The translations under genes were made by a program, and so were the position numbers. A DNA stretch of 29,041 bases from SHZI01 sp964384525. Its GTDB lineage: Bacteria; Pseudomonadota; Gammaproteobacteria; Steroidobacterales; GCA-2729495. The notes beneath the pieces are model-generated. The model was not told where the DNA came from and searched no databases. It worked only from the letters and a program-made list of their open reading frames with translations. The DNA lies in contig CAYLKO010000031.1 of assembly GCA_964384525.1 (NCBI GenBank), positions 1-29,041 on the forward strand. The letters are read 5' to 3'. Each line of letters starts with the position of its first letter. Positions within the stretch are counted from its first letter, which is position 1. Below are positions 15,233-22,764 of this stretch, piece by piece.

Positions 15233-16371
15233 CGAGCAACAAGTTTCCGGTGGGTTTGAATGGACATGAGAATACCGAAACCTGCCATCAGGGTCACCAT
15301 CGACGTGCCACCGGCACTGACCAGCGGTAACGGAACGCCGACGACGGGGATCATGCCCATGACCATCGCGGTGTTCACGAACACATAAAAGAAGAAAGTG
15401 ATGCTGAGGCCGCCGGCCAGCAGCCGCGTGTAGGTGTCGGGTGCATTCGCGGCAATATAAAGCCCGCGACCCACGATCAACAGGTACACCAGCAGCAGGG
15501 CCAGCGCGCCCAGCAGCCCGAATTCCTCGCCGATGACCGCAAAGATGAAGTCCGTGTGGCGTTCCGGCAGAAACTCGAGCTGCCCCTGGGTGCCGTTCAG
15601 CCAGCCTTTGCCGAATATGCCGCCGGAGCCGATGGCGATCTTGGACTGGATGATGTGATAGCCGGCGCCGAGCGGGTCGCTCTCCGGATCCAGCAGCGTC
15701 AGGATGCGCCTGCGCTGATAATCATGCATGACGAGCCACAACGCCGGCATGGCGGCGCCCGCCAGGGCGGCCATGGCCAGGATGTACCGCCAGCTCAGGC
15801 CCGCAAGGAAGATCACGACCACGGCCGACATCAGGATGAGGATGGCCGTGCCCAGGTCCGGCTGGATGGCAATCAGCCCGATCGGCAGCACCAGCAGCAG
15901 CACGGCCAGCACCAGCACACCGAATGAGGGCGGCAGGGGCCGGTCGTGCAGCAGCCAGCACAGGGTCATGGGCACCCCCAGCTTCATGATCTCCGAGGGC
16001 TGGAAGCGCACGCCGAGATCCAGCCAGCGCTGGGCGCCCTTGCCGATGTCACCGATGACAAACACCAGAATCAGCAGCAACAGGCCCATGGCATAGATCA
16101 GTGGCGATCCACGGCGCAACCAGGCCGGGCTGATCTGGGCCATGACGAGCAGGCCGCTGAAGGCCACCAGCATGCGCGCGAGCTGATCGAAGAGTTCATC
16201 GAGCTGTTGACCCTCGGCGCTGTACAGCGCCAGCAGGCTCATGAGCAGCACGCCGCCGATCCCGACCAGCAACCAGCCGTCCAGATGCAGAAAGTGCAGC
16301 AAGCGCGCCGGCAGGCTTTGCTCGACGCGCCGGCGCGGCTCCAGGCTGATGCCCATATGGGGTGTGTTCAT
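15229..16371 (-). CDS. rodA: Peptidoglycan glycosyltransferase RodA
   Basis: SEDS-family polymerase that makes glycan strands from lipid II in the lateral-wall elongasome, paired with PBP2. It has 380 residues with about ten membrane segments. Family motifs include GAQRWLDLGVRFQPSEIMKLG, the IQPDLGTA loop with the catalytic-region Asp, and ERHTDFIFAVIGEEFGLLG. The C-terminal VGVPLPLVSAGGTSM is the SEDS signature. It overlaps mrdA (PBP2) by 4 bases, consistent with the 1:1 partnership of the two proteins, and is coupled to mltB downstream. Confidence 0.96.
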   Translation of the reverse strand: MNTPHMGISLEPRRRVEQSLPARLLHFLHLDGWLLVGIGGVLLMSLLALYSAEGQQLDELFDQLARMLVAFSGLLVMAQISPAWLRRGSPLIYAMGLLLLILVFVIGDIGKGAQRWLDLGVRFQPSEIMKLGVPMTLCWLLHDRPLPPSFGVLVLAVLLLVLPIGLIAIQPDLGTAILILMSAVVVIFLAGLSWRYILAMAALAGAAMPALWLVMHDYQRRRILTLLDPESDPLGAGYHIIQSKIAIGSGGIFGKGWLNGTQGQLEFLPERHTDFIFAVIGEEFGLLGALALLLVYLLIVGRGLYIAANAPDTYTRLLAGGLSITFFFYVFVNTAMVMGMIPVVGVPLPLVSAGGTSMVTLMAGFGILMSIQTHRKLVAR

Positions 16372-18290
16372 TGTGCTTCTTCCTCCCTGGTCTCGGCGGC
16401 AGCGCTGGTGCCGGTGCTGGTCCCGGGGCTGGCTTCCGCGCCGCCAAGATAGGCCTCCATCACGGCCAGCGCGATGGGTGCTGCCACCTTGCTGCCACCC
16501 TCGCCGTTTTCCACGACCACGGCCACGGCAATGCGGGGATCATCCAGCGGGGCGAAGGCCACGAACAGCGCGTGGTCGCGGCGTCGCTCATGGATCTCGG
16601 CGGCGTTGTACTTCTGGTTCTGGGCCACCGTGAACACCTGTGCGGTGCCGCTCTTGCCGGCCACCGGCCAGGGCGCCCGCATGCCGACGGCGCGAGCCGT
16701 GCCGCGCGGCCCCTGCATCACGCCGTGCATGCCTTCGATGATGGCATCCCAGAATGCCGGATCGGTTTCCGGCACGGGGGGCAGGGGTCTTGGCGCCGCG
16801 TACTCGATCTGGCCGGTGGCGGGATCCCGGGTGCCCTTCAGCAGCCGCGGTTGAAACTGCTGGCCGCGTGCCGCGATCGTGGCCGCCGCATGGGCGAGCT
16901 GCAGCGGAGTGACCAGTACATAGCCCTGGCCGATGCCGGCGATCACGGTTTCGCCGGGAAACCACACCTGCTCGGCACGCCGCTTGAAGGCCTGTTTCTT
17001 CCATGCCGGTGTTGGTATGAGGCCGGCCTGCTCGCCGCCGATGTCGAGGCCCGTGACGGCGCCCAGCCCGAAGGTCTTCATGAAGCCGGCCATCCGCTCG
17101 ATGCCCAGATCGCGGGCCACCGTATAGAAGTACACATCGCAGGACTGTTCGATGGCGTTGTACAGATCCACGCTGCCATGACCGCCCGGTTTCCAGTCGC
17201 GATACCGGTGGCTGCTGCCGGGCAGGCTGAAGAAACCCCGGCAACCCACCCGCTGTCCCGGCGTGACCACGTCGTAGTGCAGGGCAGCCAGGCCGATGAT
17301 CGGCTTGATCGTGGAACCCGGCGGATACTGGCCGCGCAGGGCGCGGGTGAACTGCGTCTGGTCTATGTCCTGCTGAAGCGCCTGATAGGCCCGACGGCTC
17401 AGGCCGGCACTGAGGGCGGTGGGGTCGTAGGCCGGCGTGCTGGCCAGCGCCAGCACTTCGCCGGTGTGGGGATCGATGGCCACGGCCGCGCCGCGCCAGC
17501 CCTCGAGTGCCGCATTCGCCGCCAGCTGGGTCTTGAGATCGATCGTCAGGATCACGTCCCGGCCCGGCAGCGAGGGCACGCGATCCAGCATCTGCATCTT
17601 GCGGCCGTGGGCGTTGACCACCACATCCTCGTGGCCGGATGTGCCGTGCAGCTCGTCTTCGAAACTGCGTTCGGCGGAGATCTTGCCGATATGCGTCGTG
17701 CCGGCGTAGGCCGCCGTGTCCAGATCCTTTTTGTCATCCGCGCTGATCCCGCCGACATAGCCCAGCACGTGGGCCGCGGCTTTGCCGTACGGGTAGCTGC
17801 GGCCGAGCCGGGCGCGGATGTCGACGCCGGGGAATTGCGGGCGGCGCACGGCAAACGCCGCCAGTTCCTGGTCGGTGAGGCGCTCGGCGATGATCACCGT
17901 GTCGAAGCTGCGGCGGTTGGCAATCTGTTCCTTGAGATTGGGAACATCTTCGTCGTCGATGATGCCGCTGGCCACGAGGCGCTTCAGGGTATCCGCCATG
18001 TCGGGCACCTGCTCGCGGGTCATTTCGAGCTGGTAGCTGGGGGTGTTCTCGGCCAGCACCGTGCCGTGGCGGTCCAGGATCAGCCCGCGGATCGGCGGGA
18101 TCGGCTGCACCCGGATCCGGTTGCCGCTGGACTGCGCCGAATAGTATTCAAACTGGCTGATCTGCAGTTGCACGAGCCGGGCAACGACCAGCCCGGTGAG
18201 GCCCAGCACCGCCACGAGCGCCACCAGCAGCCGGCCCGTGAAGAGCTGTTGCTCCCGCCAGTGGTCCTTGATACGCAGCGTCCGTGCCAT
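16368..18290 (-). CDS. mrdA: Peptidoglycan D,D-transpeptidase PBP2
   Basis: Class B penicillin-binding protein that crosslinks murein in the elongasome and activates RodA. It has 640 residues. There is a short cytosolic N-terminus, one membrane helix (LLVALVAVLGLTGLVVARLV, about residues 22-41), and a pedestal domain with the N-terminal RGLILDRHGTVLAENTPSY. The transpeptidase domain has PPGSTIKP (nucleophile Ser326), the SCD motif in AIEQSCDVYFY and AGKSGTAQ (Lys546). A region near residues 365-385 (GCRGFF...) resembles the Cys-containing loop of PBP2s. It lies 12 bases after mreD and overlaps rodA by 4 bases. A low-complexity Ala/Thr/Glu-rich tail follows the catalytic domain. Confidence 0.96.
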   Translation of the reverse strand: MARTLRIKDHWREQQLFTGRLLVALVAVLGLTGLVVARLVQLQISQFEYYSAQSSGNRIRVQPIPPIRGLILDRHGTVLAENTPSYQLEMTREQVPDMADTLKRLVASGIIDDEDVPNLKEQIANRRSFDTVIIAERLTDQELAAFAVRRPQFPGVDIRARLGRSYPYGKAAAHVLGYVGGISADDKKDLDTAAYAGTTHIGKISAERSFEDELHGTSGHEDVVVNAHGRKMQMLDRVPSLPGRDVILTIDLKTQLAANAALEGWRGAAVAIDPHTGEVLALASTPAYDPTALSAGLSRRAYQALQQDIDQTQFTRALRGQYPPGSTIKPIIGLAALHYDVVTPGQRVGCRGFFSLPGSSHRYRDWKPGGHGSVDLYNAIEQSCDVYFYTVARDLGIERMAGFMKTFGLGAVTGLDIGGEQAGLIPTPAWKKQAFKRRAEQVWFPGETVIAGIGQGYVLVTPLQLAHAAATIAARGQQFQPRLLKGTRDPATGQIEYAAPRPLPPVPETDPAFWDAIIEGMHGVMQGPRGTARAVGMRAPWPVAGKSGTAQVFTVAQNQKYNAAEIHERRRDHALFVAFAPLDDPRIAVAVVVENGEGGSKVAAPIALAVMEAYLGGAEASPGTSTGTSAAAETREEEAQ

Positions 18291-18302
18291 GCCTTGCCGG
18301 CG

Positions 18303-18794
18303 TCAGCTGAAGCGCGAATCGCGCCGTTCGAGCCGCTCTCTGAAGCGATCCATGGCCGCCATGGCCACCGGCCAGAACAGCGTGCCGGACAGCACCGGCC
18401 CCCAGCGCCCCGGGCCGAACTCCGCCCGACCCGTGGCGCCGTCGATCCAGAGCAGGACGAAAGCTTCCAGCGTCATGAGGGCGAACACCGACAAGGTCAG
18501 CTGCCACAGCGGAAACACCCGCATCTGCAGGTGCAGCTTCAGCACGACATAGGCCACCAGCGACAGGGAGAGCGCATGCTGGCCCAGCAGCGAGCCATGC
18601 GAGATGTCGACCAGCAGGCCAACCACGAAGGCGCTGAATACGCCGAAGCGCCCCGGCCACATCAGGCACCAGTAAATCACCACCATGGTGGTCCAGGCGG
18701 GGCGCAGCGGTTGCAGCGCGATCGGCAGCGGGATCAGTTCGGCGGCCAGGGCCACCAGCGTGAGCAACCAGACCGGCCAGCGGGATACCTTCAT
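18303..18794 (-). CDS. mreD: Rod shape-determining protein MreD
   Basis: Inner-membrane elongasome protein of 163 residues that links MreC to the PBP2/RodA complex. It shows about five hydrophobic helices (for example VWLLTLVALAAELIPLP at the N-terminus and FGVFSAFVVGLLVDI in the middle). GRFGVFSAFVVGLLVDISHGSLLGQHALSL is the region most typical of the family; the sequence is otherwise poorly conserved, so assignment relies also on its place between mreC and mrdA. Its ATG overlaps the mreC stop by 4 bases. Confidence 0.93.
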   Translation of the reverse strand: MKVSRWPVWLLTLVALAAELIPLPIALQPLRPAWTTMVVIYWCLMWPGRFGVFSAFVVGLLVDISHGSLLGQHALSLSLVAYVVLKLHLQMRVFPLWQLTLSVFALMTLEAFVLLWIDGATGRAEFGPGRWGPVLSGTLFWPVAMAAMDRFRERLERRDSRFS

Positions 18795-19738
18795 TCAGTC
18801 ACGCCTTCTGCTGGTGCTGGTGCTGGTGGCGCAGCGGGTGTTGGTGCCGGTGTTGGCGTGGGCACCGACTCCGGTGCAGGCGCCGGTGGCGCGGCGGGTG
18901 ATGGAAATACCAGCAGCACTTCCCGCAACCGGTCGAGCGCAGCGGTGGGCGTGGCCGTGACATCGAGGAAGGTGTCACCGGAGGATTTGTTGACGCGATC
19001 GATCGTGCCCACCGGGTAACCCACCGGGAATGCCCCGCCGAGTCCCGAGGTGACCAGCTGATCGCCGGGCTTGATGTCGGCATTGCGTGTCACGAAGGGC
19101 AGCGACAGACGCTCGAGGTCACCGGTGCCGACGGCAATCGTGCGCAGGCCGTTGCGGACGACCTCGACCGGCACGGCGTGGTCCGGATCGGTGATCAGGA
19201 TGGCCTCCGAGCTCACGATCTGGTCCCGCGTGATCTGGCCGACGACCCCGCGCGCATCGATCAGCGCCTGGCCCTGGTACGCGCCGTCCTTGCTGCCCCG
19301 GTTCAGCACGATCCGGTGCCGGAGCGGGTCCATGTCGACGGCCAGGATCTCGCCGACGACCACGCGGTCGGGGATCCGTGCCCGGGAATCGAGCAGGGCG
19401 CGGATGCGGGCGTTCTCGGCTTCGAGGGAGGCCAGGCGCTGGAGTTTCGCGCTGTCGGTCAATTCCCGGCTGCGCAGGGCTTCATTCTCGGCAATCAGCC
19501 GGCTGCGCAGCGCCAGGTTTTCCCGCGTCCAGTGGAATGCGGCGGTCGGGGAGTCGATGGCGACCTGCAGGGGGTACATGGCAGCGCCGAGATACATGCG
19601 TACCTCCTGCAGCCAGGTGCCGCGATGGTCGAGAAACATCAACGCCAGGGCCAACAGCGCCGCGAGAAAAAAGCGCAAGCCGGGACTGACGTTCCGGTAG
19701 GCACGCGATTCGCTGTCAGCCAGGGGAAATGGGGCCAT
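18791..19738 (-). CDS. mreC: Rod shape-determining protein MreC, with Pro/Ala/Thr-rich tail
   Basis: Bitopic elongasome scaffold whose periplasmic part binds and activates PBP2. It has 315 residues. There is a short cytosolic start, a membrane helix (LRFFLAALLALALMFLDH, about 24-41), a coiled coil near 68-110 (SRLIAENEALRSRELT) and the beta-barrel core (GEILAVDMDPLRHRIVLNRG, ITDPDHAVPVEVVRNGLR, GDQLVTSGLGGAFPVGYPVG). The last ~35 residues are Pro/Ala/Thr repeats, longer than in E. coli MreC. ATG 19738 is the first start possible after an in-frame TGA two codons upstream. It has only GAGG one base before it and is buried in a 17-bp inverted repeat, so translation initiation looks unusual. Confidence 0.94.
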   Translation of the reverse strand: MAPFPLADSESRAYRNVSPGLRFFLAALLALALMFLDHRGTWLQEVRMYLGAAMYPLQVAIDSPTAAFHWTRENLALRSRLIAENEALRSRELTDSAKLQRLASLEAENARIRALLDSRARIPDRVVVGEILAVDMDPLRHRIVLNRGSKDGAYQGQALIDARGVVGQITRDQIVSSEAILITDPDHAVPVEVVRNGLRTIAVGTGDLERLSLPFVTRNADIKPGDQLVTSGLGGAFPVGYPVGTIDRVNKSSGDTFLDVTATPTAALDRLREVLLVFPSPAAPPAPAPESVPTPTPAPTPAAPPAPAPAEGVTE

Positions 19739-19777
19739 GCCTCATTTCTGCGCAGCAGGGATGAGGCATGGCCCCAT
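19729..19777 (-). promoter_or_regulatory. Perfect 17-bp inverted repeat enclosing the mreC start codon
   Basis: ATGGGGCCATGCCTCAT (19729-19745) and its exact reverse complement (19761-19777) are separated by 15 bases, which themselves contain the palindrome CTGCGCAG. It starts 8 bases after the mreB stop codon. In the minus-strand mRNA the second arm contains the mreC ATG (19738-19736) and the weak GAGG before it, so the start would be paired in the stem. Only TTT follows the stem, so it is not a classic terminator. A role in setting mreB:mreC ratio, by lowering mreC translation or causing partial termination or 3' end protection of mreB mRNA, is inference. Confidence 0.75.
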
Positions 19778-19785
19778 GCGCCGCA

Positions 19786-20829
19786 CTACTCCAGTCCGAG
19801 TGTGGAGGGGGGAACCTCGTCCAGCAGTTCAAGGATGCGGCCGCCGCCACGCGCCACGCAGGTCAGCGGTTCGTCGGCAACGACCACCGGCAGGCCGGTT
19901 TCTTCCATCAGCAGTTTGTCGATATGGCGCAGCAGGGCGCCGCCACCGGTGAGGACGATGCCGCGTTCGGCAACATCGGCGCCCAGTTCCGGGGGCGTCT
20001 GTTCGAGCGCCTGCTTCACGGCCTGGACGATGCCCTGCAACGGCTCCTGCAGCGCTTCCAGGATCTCGTTGCTGTTCAGGCTGAAGCTGCGGGGCACGCC
20101 CTCGGACAGGTTGCGGCCCTTGACGGAGATCTCCTTGACCTCGTCGCCGGGGAAGGCCGAGCCGATTTCCTTCTTGATGCGTTCCGCGGTGGCCTCGCCG
20201 ATCAGGATGCCGTAGTTCCGGCGCACGTAATTGATGATGGCCTCATCGAATTTGTCGCCACCGATCCGGGCCGAGGCGGCATAGACGATGCCGTTCAGCG
20301 AGATCACGGCCACTTCGGAGGTGCCACCGCCGATGTCCAGCACCATGGAGCCGCGCGCTTCGTGCACCGGCATGCCGGCGCCGACGGCGGCGGCCATGGG
20401 TTCTTCCACCAGCCACACCTTGCGGGCGCCGGCGCCTTCGGTGGATTCGCGGATGGCCCGGCGCTCGACCTGGGTGGAGCCGTAGGGCACGCAGACCACG
20501 ACCCGGGGGCTCGGCCGGAAATAGCGGCCCGGCAGCGCCTTGCGGATGAAGTGCTGGAGCATCTTTTCGGTCACGGTGAAGTCGGCGATGACGCCGTCCT
20601 TCAGGGGCCGGATGGCGGTGATGTTGCCGGGCGTGCGGCCCAGCATGTTCTTGGCCTGCAGGCCAACGGCTTCCACGGTCTTGCCGCCCCGGCCCGGTTC
20701 CTCGCGGATCGCCACCACGGAGGGCTCGTCGAGGACGATGCCCTGACCCGCCAGATAGATCAGCGTGTTGGCCGTGCCCAGGTCAATGGAAAGATCGTGG
20801 GAAAAGTAACCCAGAAGCCGTTTCAACAT
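19786..20829 (-). CDS. mreB: Rod shape-determining protein MreB (bacterial actin)
   Basis: Membrane-associated actin homologue that orients lateral wall synthesis. It has 347 residues, the usual length. Actin-fold motifs are visible: DLGTANTLIYLAGQGIVLDE (phosphate 1), VVCVPYGSTQVERRAI, DIGGGTSEVAVISLNG (phosphate 2) and GIVLTGGGALLRHID (adenosine). The N-terminal MLKRLLGYFSHD supplies the amphipathic/hydrophobic membrane anchor of Gram-negative MreB. It is the first gene of the eleven-gene operon and is divergent from gatC across 135 bases. No strong Shine-Dalgarno precedes ATG 20829. Confidence 0.97.
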   Translation of the reverse strand: MLKRLLGYFSHDLSIDLGTANTLIYLAGQGIVLDEPSVVAIREEPGRGGKTVEAVGLQAKNMLGRTPGNITAIRPLKDGVIADFTVTEKMLQHFIRKALPGRYFRPSPRVVVCVPYGSTQVERRAIRESTEGAGARKVWLVEEPMAAAVGAGMPVHEARGSMVLDIGGGTSEVAVISLNGIVYAASARIGGDKFDEAIINYVRRNYGILIGEATAERIKKEIGSAFPGDEVKEISVKGRNLSEGVPRSFSLNSNEILEALQEPLQGIVQAVKQALEQTPPELGADVAERGIVLTGGGALLRHIDKLLMEETGLPVVVADEPLTCVARGGGRILELLDEVPPSTLGLE

Positions 20830-20883
20830 GGCTTTGTGTGCATGATGGTGTGCCCGGCGAGAAGTGCCCCGTGGAAGCCCGGT

Positions 20884-20912
20884 AGCCTAGCAACGAGGGT
20901 CGTAATCAGCAA
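20884..20912 (-). promoter_or_regulatory. Candidate promoter for the mreB operon
   Basis: On the minus strand, TTGCTG (20912-20907), a 17-base spacer and TAGGCT (20889-20884). Both boxes match sigma-70 consensus at three of six positions, and spacing is ideal. It would give a leader of about 50 bases before mreB. Confidence 0.35.
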
Positions 20913-20920
20913 CAGCGGTG

Positions 20921-20926
20921 TATGAT
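20921..20926 (+). promoter_or_regulatory. Candidate -10 element for gatCAB
   Basis: TATGAT, five of six to the sigma-70 -10 consensus, about 38 bases before the gatC GTG. There is no good -35 box at 16-18 bases. It lies next to the candidate mreB promoter, so the two divergent operons may share a compact control region. Confidence 0.35.
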
Positions 20927-20964
20927 GCCGGCCCCGCCAAAGCGCGACCGGCCTCACGAACGAA

Positions 20965-21267
20965 GTGGAACTCACCCGACAGAACGTCGAAGACATCGCC
21001 AGGCTGGCCCGGCTCGAGATCGGACCTGGGGAAATCGACGGTGTCGTGCAGAAGCTGGGGCGTATCGTCGGTTTCGTCGATCAGCTGAAGGCTGCCGACA
21101 CCGGAGCCGCCAACTCGGGAGCCGTCGCCCCCATGGCCCACCCGATGGACATGCAGCAGCGGCTGCGGGCCGACACCGTCACGGAAGCCGACCACCGGGA
21201 CCTGTACCAGAAGAACAGCGCGGCCGTTCAGGACGGCCTGTATACCGTTCCGCGGGTCATCGAATAA
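20965..21267 (+). CDS. gatC: Asp-tRNA(Asn)/Glu-tRNA(Gln) amidotransferase subunit C
   Basis: Small stabilising subunit of the GatCAB amidotransferase, which converts mischarged Glu-tRNA(Gln) and/or Asp-tRNA(Asn) to the correct aminoacyl-tRNA. It has 100 residues. ELTRQNVEDIARLARLEI at the start, LGRIVGFVDQLKAADT and the LRADTVTEAD segment are typical. The start is GTG, chosen because the conserved domain begins immediately after it. The C-terminal GLYTVPRVIE is the usual end of GatC. It is followed by gatA after 27 bases. Confidence 0.94.
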   Translation: MELTRQNVEDIARLARLEIGPGEIDGVVQKLGRIVGFVDQLKAADTGAANSGAVAPMAHPMDMQQRLRADTVTEADHRDLYQKNSAAVQDGLYTVPRVIE

Positions 21268-21294
21268 CCGCCCCCGCCCGGGATCGACCCGCCC

Positions 21295-22764
21295 ATGCCA
21301 GAGTTATCCGCCCGTCCCACGATCGCCGAGCTGAGCCGGGCGCTGCGCCAGCGCACGGTGAGCAGCCGCGAGCTCACCCTGGCGGCGATCGCCCGGATCG
21401 AGGCCACGGCCGGGACGCTGAACAGCTTCATCACCGTCGCTGCCGGGCAGGCGCTCACCGCCGCCGACCAGGCTGATGCGCAGCTGGCCCGGGGTGCGGC
21501 CGGGCCGCTCACCGGGATTCCCCTGGCCCACAAGGACATCTTCTGCACCGCCGGCATCCGCACGACCTGCGCCTCGCGCATGCTGGAGAATTTCGTCTCG
21601 CCCTACGATGCCGCGGTGGTCGAGCGCCTGGCGGCGGCCGGCATGGTCACGGTGGGCAAGACCAACATGGACGAGTTCGCGATGGGCTCGTCCAACGAAA
21701 CCAGCTGGTTCGGTCCGGTGCGGAACCCGTGGGATCTCGAGCGCTCGCCGGGCGGTTCCTCCGGTGGCTCGTCGGCAGCGGTGGCTGCCGGTCTCGTGCC
21801 GGCTGCCACTGGCACCGACACCGGCGGCTCGATCCGCCAGCCGGCTGCCCTGGTGGGCATCACCGGGTTCAAGCCCACCTACGGCCGCGTCTCCCGCTAC
21901 GGCATGATCGCCTTTGCCTCCAGTCTCGATCAGGCCGGGGTGCTGACGTTGACCGCCGAAGACGCGGCCCTGCTCACCACCGCCATGGCCGGCTTCGATC
22001 CCCGCGATTCCACCTGCATCGACGCGCCGGTGCCGGACTACGCCGCCAGCCTCGGTGCATCCGTGGCCGCGGTGGCTGGCCGGCGCATCGGCATTCCGGA
22101 GCAGTTCTTCGACGAGGGCCTGGATCCGGCGGCCGGGGCGGCGGTGCGCGCCGCGCTCCAGGTCTACGAGCGGCTTGGCGCCACGCTGGTGCCCTTGTCG
22201 CTGCCGAGCCTCGCCTTGTCGGTGCCGACCTACTACATCGTGGCGCCGGCCGAATGTTCGTCCAACCTCTCGCGCTTCGATGGCCTGCGCTTTGGCTATC
22301 GGCATCCGGACGCCACCTCGCTGGACGAGCTCTACCGCAAATCCCGCGGCACGGGCTTTGGCGCCGAAGTGAAGCGGCGCATCCTGACGGGCACCTATGT
22401 GCTGTCCGCCGGCTACTACGATGCCTATTACCTGAAAGCCCAGCAGTGCCGGCGCCTGATTGCCGACGATTTCCGCCGCTGCTTCGCCGAGGTCGACCTG
22501 ATCGCAGGCCCGACCACACCCACGCCGGCGTTCCGCCTCGGCGAAAAGATCGATGATCCGGTGCAGATGTACCTGAACGACATCTACACCATCGCGGTCA
22601 ATCTTGCCGGCCTGCCGGGCATCTCCGTGCCGTGCGGCTTTTCCGGCGGCTTGCCGGTGGGCCTGCAGCTCATCGGCCCGCACTTCGGCGAAAGCCGGTT
22701 GTTCGATTTCGCCCATGCGTTCCAGTGCGAAACCGACTGGCACACGCGGGGGCCCGGCGCATGA
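21295..22764 (+). CDS. gatA: Asp-tRNA(Asn)/Glu-tRNA(Gln) amidotransferase subunit A
   Basis: Glutaminase subunit of GatCAB; an amidase-signature enzyme that frees ammonia from glutamine and channels it to GatB. It has 489 residues. The Ser-cisSer-Lys triad motifs are visible: the lysine in LAHKDIF, the cis-Ser loop in SPGGSSGGSSAAVA and the nucleophile Ser in GTDTGGSIRQPAA. GFKPTYGRVSRYG and QQCRRLIADDF (substrate side) fit GatA rather than other amidases. The stop overlaps the gatB ATG (ATGA), so the two subunits are translationally coupled. Confidence 0.97.
   Translation: MPELSARPTIAELSRALRQRTVSSRELTLAAIARIEATAGTLNSFITVAAGQALTAADQADAQLARGAAGPLTGIPLAHKDIFCTAGIRTTCASRMLENFVSPYDAAVVERLAAAGMVTVGKTNMDEFAMGSSNETSWFGPVRNPWDLERSPGGSSGGSSAAVAAGLVPAATGTDTGGSIRQPAALVGITGFKPTYGRVSRYGMIAFASSLDQAGVLTLTAEDAALLTTAMAGFDPRDSTCIDAPVPDYAASLGASVAAVAGRRIGIPEQFFDEGLDPAAGAAVRAALQVYERLGATLVPLSLPSLALSVPTYYIVAPAECSSNLSRFDGLRFGYRHPDATSLDELYRKSRGTGFGAEVKRRILTGTYVLSAGYYDAYYLKAQQCRRLIADDFRRCFAEVDLIAGPTTPTPAFRLGEKIDDPVQMYLNDIYTIAVNLAGLPGISVPCGFSGGLPVGLQLIGPHFGESRLFDFAHAFQCETDWHTRGPGA

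Noticed and set aside
16362..19019. Very long plus-strand open frame (885 codons) opposite mrdA, mreD and mreC
   Set aside because: It is the mirror of three well-supported minus-strand genes in GC-rich DNA, is rich in His/Arg/Gly/Ala, and shows no recognisable domain. Typical antisense shadow.
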